Source: an uncultured Clostridium sp.
GTDB taxonomy: Bacteria; Bacillota; Clostridia; Clostridiales; Clostridiaceae
DNA: 64,000 nt
NCBI RefSeq assembly: GCF_910588715.1
Contig: NZ_CAJURG010000002.1
Coordinates: forward strand, 168,183-232,182
Direction: 5' to 3'
The position numbers were made by a program, and so were the translations under genes. Of the stretch, positions 52,602-61,903 are shown piece after piece; position 1 is the stretch's first letter; the number at the start of each line of letters is the position of its first letter. The notes under the pieces are model-generated. The model saw only the letters and a program-made list of their open reading frames with translations, was not told where the DNA came from and made no database searches.

Positions 52602-53807
52602 CTAAAAATCTAATCCTGCTAAATATCCTGTTGAAAATGCCATTTGCAAATTATATCCTCCAGTTTCAGCATCAATATCTATAACTTCTCCTGCAAAATA
52701 TAAATTTTTAATTAATCTAGATTCCATTGTTGAAGCATTAATTTCCTTTACCTTAACTCCACCTGATGTAACTTGTGCTGCTTTTATAGATAAAGTTTCT
52801 CTTGCTGTAAGCTTCATTTCTTTCATATATTCTATTATTTTATTTTCATCTTCCTTCTTTAAATCACTAGACTTAATTTCTGTTAATCCTAAAATTTCAA
52901 ATACTACCTTTAAAAAATTTTGTGGTAAAACTCCCTTTAAGTTATTTAAAACAGTTTTATTAGGATTGCTTCTTATTATTTTAGAAATTTCTTCTTTAGA
53001 TTTATCTTTTAAGAAATCTAAAGTTATTTCTACCTCACTATCATCTAAAGCTTTACTAACATATGAAGAAAGTTTTAAAACTGCAGGACCAGATATTCCA
53101 AAATGAGTAAATAACATATCACCAAATTTTTCAATTCTTTTCTTCTTAACTTTTGCAGAAATCACTACATCCTTCATTGACACTCCCTGAAGCCTTTTAA
53201 CAAATTCTTCTTTTATAACAAGTGGGATTAAAGCTGCATGAATTTGTGTTATTGTGTGCCCATGTCTTTGTAATACTTCATACATAGAACCATCTGAACC
53301 TGTATGAGGAAAACTTTTGCCACCAGTAGTTATTATGACTTTATCAGCAAATATTTTTTCATCATAAGATGTTATAACACCTTTAATAACTCCCTCTTCA
53401 ATTATTAAATCACTTACCATAGTGTTATATCTAATTTTTACTTTATTCTTTTCCAAATCATTTCTTAATAACTCTATAACTTCATCTGCTTTATCACTTT
53501 TTGTATATACTTTTTCATCAAGTTCAACCTTATATTCAAGACCATTATTACTAAAGTATTCTAAAAGTGAATAGTTTGAAAATGTATATAAAGCACTATA
53601 TAAAAACTTTTTATTGTTTACTATCTTATCAAAAAACTCTTCTATATCCCTATTATTAGTTATGTTACAACGTCCACCACCAGTAAGCCTTAGCTTCATA
53701 CCAATTTCTTTATTTCTCTCTATTAATGTAACTTCGTTACTTTTTGCAGAGCTAAGAGCTGCCATAATACCAGCAGGTCCTCCCCCAACAACTATAACTT
53801 TAGCCAA
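52602..53807 (-). CDS. BaiN/HI0933 family FAD-dependent oxidoreductase
   Basis: 401 residues. The N-terminal dinucleotide-binding motif GGGPAGIMAA, a second glycine motif KLRLTGGGRCNITN, and the C-terminal GEVIDIDAETGGYNLQMAFSTG are characteristic of the HI0933/YtfP-like flavoproteins, some of which are BaiN bile-acid reductases. The start chosen is TTG 53807, after GAGGTG; an in-frame ATG at 53831 lacks a site. The substrate is unknown. Confidence 0.88.
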   Translation of the reverse strand: MAKVIVVGGGPAGIMAALSSAKSNEVTLIERNKEIGMKLRLTGGGRCNITNNRDIEEFFDKIVNNKKFLYSALYTFSNYSLLEYFSNNGLEYKVELDEKVYTKSDKADEVIELLRNDLEKNKVKIRYNTMVSDLIIEEGVIKGVITSYDEKIFADKVIITTGGKSFPHTGSDGSMYEVLQRHGHTITQIHAALIPLVIKEEFVKRLQGVSMKDVVISAKVKKKRIEKFGDMLFTHFGISGPAVLKLSSYVSKALDDSEVEITLDFLKDKSKEEISKIIRSNPNKTVLNNLKGVLPQNFLKVVFEILGLTEIKSSDLKKEDENKIIEYMKEMKLTARETLSIKAAQVTSGGVKVKEINASTMESRLIKNLYFAGEVIDIDAETGGYNLQMAFSTGYLAGLDF

Positions 53808-54021
53808 ATCTGTCACCTCACTAAATTTCATTTGTTTATTCGCCTATTATATCATACTTAATATTTTAACTCCTTATAAATTTTTTAAGAAATTGTTCGT
53901 TTGATTTTAATAAGTTAATCATATATAATTTATTAAACAGGTAAGAGATACTGTTTTAACTATCTAATTCCATTAATTATATTAGTTATTTTAAAATAAG
54001 TTATTTAAAAAGGAGACAACT

Positions 54022-55389
54022 ATGGGATTAAAGAAAAGAATTTCAGCATTACTTATATGTGGTGCAATTATTTTAGGAAACGTAAGTACAGTTTATGCTG
54101 ATGGTGCTAATGTAGTAACTTTAGGGACAAACCTATCAGCTGAACAAAAACAAATAGTTTTAGATTACTTTGGAGTAAAGAAAAATGAAGTAGTTATATT
54201 AGAAGTAAATAATCAAGAAGAAAGAAAATATCTAGAGGGAGTTGCTACAGAAGCACAACTTGGTACAAGAACTTATTCTTGTGCATATGTACAACCAACA
54301 TCTAAAGGTAATGGACTTAATGTTAAAACTGTAAATTTAACTTATGTTACATCTTCTATGATAGCAAGTACACTTACAACTTGTGGAATTACTGATGCTA
54401 ATGTAATTGCAATGACACCTCTTTCTGGTGGAGTAAGTGGAACTGGCGCTTTAACTGGAATAATGAAAGCATTTGAAGATGCAACTGGTGAACCACTTGA
54501 TGAAACAAAAAAAGAAATTGCATCTGAAGAATTAGTTATAACTGGAGATTTAGGTGAAAATATTGGACAAGATAAAGCTACTGGTGTAATAAATGATATA
54601 AAGACAGAAATAATAAAAAATAATACTCAAGATACTATACAAATAGCTGATACAATAAACAATGTTACTAATAATTACAACATTACTTTAACTCCAGAAC
54701 AAAAGGATCAATTAGAAAACTTAATGACTAAGGTTTCAGAACAAGATTATGATTATAAAGAAATGAAATCTGCTTTAAATAGCGTTAAAGATGTTGTTAA
54801 TGAAAAACTTGAGGAAATGGGTGAGAAAGTACCGACAGGATTTTTTGAATCAATAAAAAATTGGTTTGCAGGAATTGGAGATTGGTTTAAAGATTTATTT
54901 AATAATAATGATAAAGATTTAGGTATATTAGAAACAACAAATGATAATCTTTTAGGTGATAATGTTGTAGTTGATGCAACTGATAAAGATGCTATAAAAT
55001 TACCAACAGCTGAAGAAACTAAGGGATTCTTCGAAAAAATTTGGAATTGGTTTACTGATTTATTTAATAACGATTCTGAATCAAATCAAGACAATACTAA
55101 TGAAAATTCTAATGACGAAAATACGGTTCCTATTATAGGTGGAGATTCCTCTTCTTCAAATGAAGATAATTTAAATACAGAAGATATTAATGATGAAAAC
55201 TTAAATAATTCTGAAAATACATCAACAAATACATCAACTGACGAAAATTTAAATAAGGAAAATAAGGAAAATAATGATAACACTTTAGATAATTCTGAGA
55301 ACAATAAAACATCTACAGAAGAAAGTAATACTGAATTAAATATCGAAAATGCCAATACTGACACTAATAAAGTGAGTACAAATAACTAA
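54022..55389 (+). CDS. Secreted DUF1002 protein with tandem Trp-rich helices
   Basis: 455 residues: signal peptide (to about 27, TVYA), a DUF1002 domain (about 30-250, as in B. subtilis YpuA), then two related amphipathic segments GFFESIKNWFAGIGDWFKDLF near 273 and GFFEKIWNWFTDLFNND near 335, and an Asn/Ser/Thr/Glu-rich tail of about 90 residues. It has no LPXTG or lipobox, so it is probably released or held by the Trp helices against the membrane (inference). AAGGAG site. Confidence 0.75.
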   Translation: MGLKKRISALLICGAIILGNVSTVYADGANVVTLGTNLSAEQKQIVLDYFGVKKNEVVILEVNNQEERKYLEGVATEAQLGTRTYSCAYVQPTSKGNGLNVKTVNLTYVTSSMIASTLTTCGITDANVIAMTPLSGGVSGTGALTGIMKAFEDATGEPLDETKKEIASEELVITGDLGENIGQDKATGVINDIKTEIIKNNTQDTIQIADTINNVTNNYNITLTPEQKDQLENLMTKVSEQDYDYKEMKSALNSVKDVVNEKLEEMGEKVPTGFFESIKNWFAGIGDWFKDLFNNNDKDLGILETTNDNLLGDNVVVDATDKDAIKLPTAEETKGFFEKIWNWFTDLFNNDSESNQDNTNENSNDENTVPIIGGDSSSSNEDNLNTEDINDENLNNSENTSTNTSTDENLNKENKENNDNTLDNSENNKTSTEESNTELNIENANTDTNKVSTNN

Positions 55390-55444
55390 AAATATATAAA
55401 AATTTTTATATATCTTATAAATAAAAATTCAATTTAATAAAAAG

Positions 55445-55487
55445 AGCTATATCATATTAAATTTAAAAATTTCAATATGATATAGCT
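55445..55487. repeat. Intergenic palindrome copy F
   Basis: AGCTATATCATATT (55445-55458) pairs perfectly with AATATGATATAGCT (55474-55487), then a T-rich tail. Shared terminator of the convergent DUF1002 and nanR genes. Confidence 0.85.
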
Positions 55488-55497
55488 TATTTTAATC

Positions 55498-56334
55498 TTA
55501 ATCATAAATTGCTTTGGTAGTTTTAATTTTTCTAATTATAGCATCATCATTCATTTCTTTAACAACTTGTGTGTATATTAAATCTATAATAAAAATTTGA
55601 GCCAACTTAGAAGATACTCCACCACTTTCAAATAATGTTTCTGAAGAAATGTAACTTAAACTTATATCAGCTAATTTAGCTAATGTTGAATTTTCATTTT
55701 CAGTTATTGCAATTACATTAGTACCATTTTCTTTTGCAATATTAACGGCCTTAATTATTTCCTCTGTTTCCCCAGAATGTGAAATAGCAAATATAACTTC
55801 ATTTTCACCAGAAAGTGCAGACATCATTATCATAGTATGAGTATCTTGATAACATACACTATTTATTCCAATTCGCATAAACTTGTAATTAGAATCCTGT
55901 GCTATTATTCCAGAATAACCAACTCCTATAAAATATGCCTTTTTACAATTTCTCATTAAATCAGCACATTTATATATACTATTGGTATTTAACTTGTCTA
56001 CCGTTCTTTCTAATACATTTATATTACTCTTTAAAAGTTTATTTGCTGTTTCTAGCACATCTTCATTATTAGCTATTTCGTTATTTATAATTACATTATT
56101 ATTTCTTAATGATATTTCTTGAGCAAGAGTTACTTTAAAATCTTGAAATCCTGAAAAACCTATTTTTTTTGCAAATCTAGTTACTGTTGCTTCTCCTATT
56201 TTAGTTTCCTTAGCTATTTCTGATATAGTCATGTAAATTATTTTATCTGTGTTAGTTTTTATATATTCAATTATTTGCTTATCAGATTTACTTGTTTTAA
56301 ATTTAGGAGTATCTAATTGTTTTAATATCTCCAT
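55498..56334 (-). CDS. nanR: RpiR family regulator of the sialic acid operon (NanR)
   Basis: 278 residues: an N-terminal RpiR helix-turn-helix (IAKETKIGEATVTRFAKKIGFSG, near 42-64) and a C-terminal SIS sugar-phosphate domain (GVGYSGIIAQDSNYKFMRIG). Last gene of the nan operon. RpiR-type NanR of clostridia senses ManNAc-6-P or a similar intermediate and represses nan genes. The two palindromes upstream of nanE are its likely operators. Confidence 0.88.
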   Translation of the reverse strand: MEILKQLDTPKFKTSKSDKQIIEYIKTNTDKIIYMTISEIAKETKIGEATVTRFAKKIGFSGFQDFKVTLAQEISLRNNNVIINNEIANNEDVLETANKLLKSNINVLERTVDKLNTNSIYKCADLMRNCKKAYFIGVGYSGIIAQDSNYKFMRIGINSVCYQDTHTMIMMSALSGENEVIFAISHSGETEEIIKAVNIAKENGTNVIAITENENSTLAKLADISLSYISSETLFESGGVSSKLAQIFIIDLIYTQVVKEMNDDAIIRKIKTTKAIYD

Positions 56335-56367
56335 ATCCTGCTCCCTTTCTTATTTTATATATTTACT

Positions 56368-57249
56368 TTATTTTTTACTTTTAAAATTATATAAAGCTCC
56401 AAGCATTCCTGCATTGTTTTGATTTTGTGCAAATTCTATTCTAACACTTTTATAAACTTTATCAATTAATTTATCTTTTAAAGCAACATTAATTTTTTCT
56501 TCTAAATATTCTCTTTGTGCCATTATTCCGCCACCTAAGACTACAACCTCAGGATTAATTAAATATACAATATAAGAAATTCCTAATGCTAATGTATCAA
56601 CTAAATTATCAATTTCTTCAATACAATCAATATCTCCTTCCTTAGCTAAATTAAATATTATTTTCCCATTTAACTCTTCTTTATTAATTTTCTTTCTCTT
56701 AGCAACTTTTTCAACAAGTTTGCTAGTTGCTGCTAATTCTTGAAAAGTAGATCCATTAATTTTCATGTATCCAACTTCACCTGCACTATTACTAAAGCCA
56801 TGAATTACTTTTCCGCCAATTATAATACATCCACCTATTCCAGTTCCAATAGTAAGACATGCACAAGAATGTGAATTTTTCGCTGCTCCAAGCCAGTATT
56901 CACCAAGTGCTGCACAATTTACATCATTCTCCACTTCACAAGGTATATTAAATTCCTTTTCTATTTCCTTTTTAATTTCAACTCCAGTATAATTTGGTAT
57001 TAAGCTAGACGCATATATTATTTTTCCTTCTTTTGGATCAACCATTCCAGCTGTAGATACACATACTCCATCAATTTTATAATCACTTACATAACTTCTT
57101 ATTATATCTTTAGCTTTATCTAAAATTACTCTTCCACCTTTTTTAGCTTCAGTATCAATTTGATTTGTATAAATTATTTTTCCATCTTCCTCAATTACTG
57201 AATGTTTTATAGCTGTTCCACCAATATCTATAGAAATATATTTTTTCAT
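56368..57249 (-). CDS. nanK: ROK family N-acetylmannosamine kinase
   Basis: 293 residues. The ROK signature is plain: phosphate-binding DIGGTAIK at 8-15, TIGTGIGG and GYMKING near 165, and the zinc or sugar-binding GFSNSAGEVGY. It phosphorylates ManNAc to ManNAc-6-P after the lyase step. Operon context decides the substrate. It starts behind AGGATG. Confidence 0.88.
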   Translation of the reverse strand: MKKYISIDIGGTAIKHSVIEEDGKIIYTNQIDTEAKKGGRVILDKAKDIIRSYVSDYKIDGVCVSTAGMVDPKEGKIIYASSLIPNYTGVEIKKEIEKEFNIPCEVENDVNCAALGEYWLGAAKNSHSCACLTIGTGIGGCIIIGGKVIHGFSNSAGEVGYMKINGSTFQELAATSKLVEKVAKRKKINKEELNGKIIFNLAKEGDIDCIEEIDNLVDTLALGISYIVYLINPEVVVLGGGIMAQREYLEEKINVALKDKLIDKVYKSVRIEFAQNQNNAGMLGALYNFKSKK

Positions 57250-57284
57250 ATTATCATCCTTATCCTTTTAAAATTTAAAACTAT

Positions 57285-58082
57285 TTATATTCTTATTTCT
57301 TCTATTTTCAATAAGTAATTCCTTACCTTATCTAAATCTACTTTATCCTCTATTTTAGGTTTTATATTATTTTTATAGAAATAATATATATTATCAGCAA
57401 TATCTCTACCTAATTCATTTAAGCCTTCTTGTGAATAATGCACTTCATCTATAGTTAATTTCCTTTTGCTAAATGTAAGTGCTAATTTACTAACTAAGCA
57501 CAAATTTTTATATTTATCACAACAAATATCCTGCATTGCTGCTATTAATTCACATCTTCTTAAATTTTCCTCTGAACCATGCCAATACCCAATTTGACTT
57601 ACAAACATCATTTCTATTTCACATCTTTTTTCTAGCTGATAAGCTATTTCTTTCAGCTTATCTTTATAATAAAATGGGTCACTTCCATATTTAGCATCAC
57701 TTTCTCCTTGTATCCATATGGCATACTTTTTATTTATTTTCATAGTGCTAGATATTTTTTTCAATCCATCATTAAATTTTTTTATTGCTTCATTTAAAAA
57801 TAAATTTTTATCGTGATTCCAATTTTTTATTCTTGAACCATCTACTGCATAATGTATAAAACAAACTTCATTATTAGTTAATTTAGTCCATTTATTTGAA
57901 AATGCTGGTGCTATTGTTCCACATCCATCTGATAATTGTAATGTTCTCCCCATAGGTATTAATGCATCTCCACTAATACTTTTTACGTACTCAAAACATT
58001 TATTATTAGGAATTTCACTCTTCTCTGGATTTCCACACCCTTTTGCATTACTTTGCCCTATTAATAAAATAACATCAACCAA
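57285..58082 (-). CDS. Sialate O-acetylesterase (SASA-type SGNH hydrolase)
   Basis: 265 residues. The nucleophile motif GQSNAKGCG near the N-terminus, the GESD block (WIQGESDA) and the C-terminal DEVHYS dyad give an intact Ser-Asp-His site, unlike the GDSL protein at 17273. It removes O-acetyl groups from sialic acids before the lyase. No signal peptide, so it is cytosolic. The start is TTG 58082, six bases after GAGGTG; an in-frame GTG three codons upstream is part of that site. Confidence 0.85.
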   Translation of the reverse strand: MVDVILLIGQSNAKGCGNPEKSEIPNNKCFEYVKSISGDALIPMGRTLQLSDGCGTIAPAFSNKWTKLTNNEVCFIHYAVDGSRIKNWNHDKNLFLNEAIKKFNDGLKKISSTMKINKKYAIWIQGESDAKYGSDPFYYKDKLKEIAYQLEKRCEIEMMFVSQIGYWHGSEENLRRCELIAAMQDICCDKYKNLCLVSKLALTFSKRKLTIDEVHYSQEGLNELGRDIADNIYYFYKNNIKPKIEDKVDLDKVRNYLLKIEEIRI

Positions 58083-58139
58083 TATAATCACCTCATAAAA
58101 CTACTTAAAAGGGAGTATAAAATATACCCCCTTAAAAAT

Positions 58140-58592
58140 TTAATCAATCTTTACTTTAAATATAGCTTTTTTAATATGCTTACTTTCTAAATTTTTTATA
58201 GCTGTCATATGAGCATCTTCTGGATAACATATTAAAAAATCACCTTTTTCTAATGTCACAATTGCAGATTCTTGTCCACTTAAAGGTAAGAAGTCTCCTT
58301 CTTCTTCATATTCCTTCTGTTCTAAATTATCAATATTATTAAGGGCTATTTTTTCACTTCCATCTAACATTAAATGAACATCTATATACTTTTTATGAGC
58401 TTCCCAAAATCTTTCTTCCTTATTTACAGTTTCATAAGCTACAATATTAACAAAAATATCATCGCCATTAATTTCATGTGTACCTGTACTATATACATTT
58501 AAATTATTTTCTATAGCATATTTAAAGCACTCTATAATCTTTTCATCTAAAAAATTATATCTTTCTTTATCTTTAATATTTCCAAAAATCAT
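58140..58592 (-). CDS. YhcH/YjgK/YiaL family protein (NanQ-like)
   Basis: 150 residues, cupin fold of the DUF386 family, with metal/sugar-facing EKIALNNIDNLE and ICYPEDAHMT histidines. Family members in nan operons are sialic acid anomerases or mutarotases. It starts inside the 3' end of the transporter gene region, three bases after its stop. Confidence 0.85.
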   Translation of the reverse strand: MIFGNIKDKERYNFLDEKIIECFKYAIENNLNVYSTGTHEINGDDIFVNIVAYETVNKEERFWEAHKKYIDVHLMLDGSEKIALNNIDNLEQKEYEEEGDFLPLSGQESAIVTLEKGDFLICYPEDAHMTAIKNLESKHIKKAIFKVKID

Positions 58593-58595
58593 AAT

Positions 58596-60137
58596 TTAAG
58601 CTCCTTCTATATTACCTCTTAAAACCTCATCAGTTTTTCTATCACAGAAAACTGTTGCTGATTCTAAAGTCTTTATCTTTTTACCTGTTATAGCAAGTTC
58701 TATAGAACTTGTTATATAACCAACCACTAATGAAGTTGATATAGAGATAATTGCATATGCCCATGAAGTTACACTTGGAACATTATACTTTAAGAATACT
58801 ACAAGTATAGCTGATGCTATAAATGCTACATAAGCACCTAAACTTGTTGCCTTCTTTGTAAAAGCTCCTAAAACAAATATTCCAGCTAATACTCCAAGAA
58901 CTAATCCCATGAAACTATTAAACCATTCATAAGCTGACTTAATTTCTCCATTAGCTAATACTATAGCAACTAATATTGATACTATTCCAACTCCTAAAGA
59001 TATATATTGAGCTATTTTTGTTTGCTTTTCAAAGCTCAATTCTTTAGATGATATTTTAGATTGAATATCTAAAGTCCAACTTGTTGCAACAGAGTTTAAA
59101 CCTGTTGATAAAGTAGATTGTGATGCTGCATATATAGCTGCTAATAATATTCCTGTTATTCCAACAGGTAATTCAAATGCTATATATGATGCAAATATTT
59201 GGTCTTGTTGTGCAGTTTGTAATAAACTTGGATTTTGATTATAGAAAACAAATAATGCTGTTCCTATAAGATAAAATACAGTTGCTAAAAATATTGATAA
59301 TACACCATTTCCATAAGTCATTTTCTTTAATTGTTTAATATCAGTTGTAGTAGTAAACCTTTGCACAATATCTTGACTTGAAATATATGATGAAAAAGTA
59401 TTAAAACCTGCACCTATTAATATTATAAATGCACTACTTTTTAATATATTAATATCAAAAACAACATCTGTTTTTCCTAAGAACTTTCCATTAGCTAATT
59501 CACTAAATACAGAACCTATTCCACCATTAATATTAAATAATAAGAATCCTAAAGCAAAAGTAACTCCAACTATTAATACAACACCTTGGATAAAGTCAGT
59601 CCATAAAACTGATTTTAATCCACCAGTATATGAGTAAATTATTGCAATAACTCCCATAACTACTATTAATATATTAACATTTATACCTGTAAGCTGAGCT
59701 AATACAATAGATGGTAAATACATAATAATAGACATACGACCAATTTGGTAAATTATAAACATTAAAGCACCTAAAATTCTAAGTCCCTTATTTTTATATC
59801 TTATTTCTAAATACTCATAAGCTGTATCTATTTTTAATCTGCTATATAAAGGTAAGAAGAATCTTATCGTTAATGGAATTGCAATAAGCATACCTAATTG
59901 TGCAAACCATAAAATCCAACTTCCACCATAAGAATTACCAGCTAATGATAAAAAGGATATCGGACTTAATAATGTAGCAAATATAGAAACAGATGTAACC
60001 CACCAAGGAATAGTTCCATCACCTTTAAAGAATTCTTTACCCTTCATTTCTTTCTTTGAAAATGCTAGTCCAGCGAGTAGAACTGCCCCTAAATATACTA
60101 CCAGCACAACCATATCAATCCATGTAAACCCACTCAC
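58596..60137 (-). CDS. nanT: Sodium:solute symporter (SSS family) for sialic acid
   Basis: 513 residues, thirteen or so membrane helices in the SSS fold (STTTDIK ... ALFVFYNQN); the position in the nan operon makes it the N-acetylneuraminate importer, as in C. perfringens. The start is GTG 60137, after AAAGGAG; a GTG three codons earlier overlaps that site. Sodium coupling is a family property. The gene symbol follows function and does not imply the MFS-type NanT of E. coli. Confidence 0.87.
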   Translation of the reverse strand: MSGFTWIDMVVLVVYLGAVLLAGLAFSKKEMKGKEFFKGDGTIPWWVTSVSIFATLLSPISFLSLAGNSYGGSWILWFAQLGMLIAIPLTIRFFLPLYSRLKIDTAYEYLEIRYKNKGLRILGALMFIIYQIGRMSIIMYLPSIVLAQLTGINVNILIVVMGVIAIIYSYTGGLKSVLWTDFIQGVVLIVGVTFALGFLLFNINGGIGSVFSELANGKFLGKTDVVFDINILKSSAFIILIGAGFNTFSSYISSQDIVQRFTTTTDIKQLKKMTYGNGVLSIFLATVFYLIGTALFVFYNQNPSLLQTAQQDQIFASYIAFELPVGITGILLAAIYAASQSTLSTGLNSVATSWTLDIQSKISSKELSFEKQTKIAQYISLGVGIVSILVAIVLANGEIKSAYEWFNSFMGLVLGVLAGIFVLGAFTKKATSLGAYVAFIASAILVVFLKYNVPSVTSWAYAIISISTSLVVGYITSSIELAITGKKIKTLESATVFCDRKTDEVLRGNIEGA

Positions 60138-60169
60138 GTTAATCACTCCTTTATACCTTTATTTTCAAA

Positions 60170-61036
60170 TTAGAAGTATTTGTTATAAATAACTTTAGCT
60201 CTTTCTCTCATTTCTTCTGTAGATTCCTTCATAGGTTTTCTACAATATCCAGCTTCTACTCCTTCTTCTTCTAATAACAGTTTTAGAGTTCCATATAATC
60301 CATTTGCTAATATATCAGATATTAAGTCATTTGTTACATGTTGAACTTCTAAAGCTTCAGCTATTCTACCTTCCCTAGCTAATTCAAATATTTCCCTAGC
60401 TCTCTTACCATTTACATTAAATGTTGAACCAATTGCTCCATCAACTCCTAAAACAGTTGCTGGTAACATCATTTCATCAAATCCAGCATAAATTAATTTA
60501 TCTGGAAATCTCTTACGCATTCTTTCTAATAAATAGAAATCTGCAGCTGTAAATTTAACACCTATTATTTTTTCATTTTCAAATAACTCAGCAAATTGAT
60601 CTAAACTCATGTTTACTCCAGTTAAAAATGGAATTGAATAAATAATCATTTTATTGTCAACAGAATTAATTATTGTATTATAGTAATCTTTAATTTCATT
60701 AAAATCAAATTTATAATAAAATGGTGTTACTGCTGATAAAGAATCATATCCAAGTTCTGTTGCATATTTAGCAAGTTCTACTGATTCTTTAACGTTGATT
60801 GAACCTACTTGAGCAATTAATTTTACTGAATCCTTTGCTTCATCCTTTGCAATTCTAAATATCTCCTTCTTTTCTTCAGTAGATAGCATAAAGTTTTCTC
60901 CAGTACTACCCCCTACATATAAACCATCAACCTTGTTTTTATCAATATTATGTCTTATAATTTGTCTTAATCCCTTTTCGTTAATATTTCCTTCCTTATC
61001 AAAAGATACTAATAATGCTGAATAAATTCCCTTCAT
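60170..61036 (-). CDS. nanA: N-acetylneuraminate lyase
   Basis: 288 residues, DapA-type barrel. The active-site tyrosine IIYSIPF and the Schiff-base lysine GVKFTA are present, with the GGSTGENFML phosphate/carboxylate loop near the N-terminus. It splits sialic acid into ManNAc and pyruvate. The start is ATG 61036 behind GGAGGG; a frame to 61051 contains that site. Confidence 0.93.
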   Translation of the reverse strand: MKGIYSALLVSFDKEGNINEKGLRQIIRHNIDKNKVDGLYVGGSTGENFMLSTEEKKEIFRIAKDEAKDSVKLIAQVGSINVKESVELAKYATELGYDSLSAVTPFYYKFDFNEIKDYYNTIINSVDNKMIIYSIPFLTGVNMSLDQFAELFENEKIIGVKFTAADFYLLERMRKRFPDKLIYAGFDEMMLPATVLGVDGAIGSTFNVNGKRAREIFELAREGRIAEALEVQHVTNDLISDILANGLYGTLKLLLEEEGVEAGYCRKPMKESTEEMRERAKVIYNKYF

Positions 61037-61053
61037 TGTTAAACCCTCCATTT

Positions 61054-61067
61054 TGTAAACGTTTATT
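61054..61067. promoter_or_regulatory. Possible cre site between nanE and nanA
   Basis: TGTAAACGTTTATT on the plus strand matches the cre consensus at 12 of 14 and has a palindromic GTAAACGTTTA core. It sits between the first and second genes of the operon, where bound CcpA could act as a roadblock. Confidence 0.4.
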
Positions 61068-61082
61068 TTAATATTAAATTTT

Positions 61083-61751
61083 TTACTTATTTATTACATC
61101 AACAAATTTCTTTGTTATCAACTGTGGTCTTGTAATAGCTCCTCCAACTACACATGAAAATGCTCCGCATAAAAAAGCTTGTCTTAATTCTTCAGGCGTA
61201 TTTATTTTCCCTTCTCCTATTACTGGTATTTTTAAATCATTAGATAACCTTTTAATAAGTTCTAAATCAGGTCCATCTCCTTGTGTAGAATAATCAGTAT
61301 ATCCAGATAATGTTGTAGATACACAATCTGCACCTAATTTTTCTGCGTTAATAGCTTCTGCATAAGTGGATATATCAGCCATAACTAATATTCCGTTACT
61401 TTTAATATAATCTATTAACTCTTTTAAAGATTCTCCATTTGGTCTAATTCTATCAGTAGCATCTAATGCTATCATTTCACATTTAGTTTTCAATAGCTTA
61501 TCTACTTCTTCTTTAGTAGGAGTTATATATATTGGTGAATCATCGTAACACTTTTTAATGATTCCTATAACTGGTAAGTTTGTTACTTCTTTTATTTCTA
61601 TTATATCTTCTACTCCTTGTGCTCTTATTGCAACTGCTCCACCTTCTTTAGCTGCTCTTGCCATTCTTCCCATTATGAAAGAACTGTGAAGAGGCTCGTC
61701 CTTTAAAGCTTGACAAGAAACTACAAGTCCTCCCTTTATCTTATTAAACAT
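61083..61751 (-). CDS. nanE: N-acetylmannosamine-6-phosphate 2-epimerase
   Basis: 222 residues, TIM barrel, with LVVSCQALKDEPLHSS, IALDATDRIRP and PVIGEGKINTPEEL, matching NanE. It converts ManNAc-6-P to GlcNAc-6-P. First gene of the operon, AAGGGG site; the remaining steps (NagA, NagB) are not in the window. Confidence 0.93.
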   Translation of the reverse strand: MFNKIKGGLVVSCQALKDEPLHSSFIMGRMARAAKEGGAVAIRAQGVEDIIEIKEVTNLPVIGIIKKCYDDSPIYITPTKEEVDKLLKTKCEMIALDATDRIRPNGESLKELIDYIKSNGILVMADISTYAEAINAEKLGADCVSTTLSGYTDYSTQGDGPDLELIKRLSNDLKIPVIGEGKINTPEELRQAFLCGAFSCVVGGAITRPQLITKKFVDVINK

Positions 61752-61776
61752 CTAAATTCACCCCTTTATTCTTAAA

Positions 61777-61789
61777 GAAAATAATTTTC
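61777..61789. promoter_or_regulatory. Promoter-proximal nan operator
   Basis: GAAAAT-A-ATTTTC, identical to the copy at 61891-61903. It lies just downstream of the -10, on the predicted transcript start region, suited to repression by NanR. Confidence 0.65.
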
Positions 61790-61802
61790 ATCTGATGAAT
61801 TT

Positions 61803-61831
61803 ATCATATCATGTAATCATTTACTTGACAA
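61803..61831 (-). promoter_or_regulatory. SigA promoter of the nan operon
   Basis: Minus strand TTGTCA, 17-bp spacer, TATGAT, each hexamer 5 of 6 to consensus. It precedes nanE by about 50 bases. Confidence 0.8.
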
Positions 61832-61890
61832 TAAGTTTTAGAAATATTTTTTCATTTTTTTATAAAAAATATTTTTAAAGGGTATAAAAA

Positions 61891-61903
61891 GAAAATAATT
61901 TTC
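61891..61903. promoter_or_regulatory. Upstream nan operator
   Basis: Second GAAAATAATTTTC, 114 bp from the first; two copies of a 13-bp palindrome suggest NanR tetramer looping. The rest of 61752-62163 is AT-rich, with the terminator of the spore catalase at 62085. Confidence 0.55.

Noticed and set aside
55086..55364. Minus-strand frame of 92 codons opposite the DUF1002 tail
   Set aside because: A mirror of the Asn/Thr/Glu-rich coding tail, with no ribosome binding site and biased composition.
57285..58082. Sialidase in the nan operon
   Set aside because: No Asp-box repeats or RIP motif; the GQSN and DEVH motifs show an SGNH esterase.
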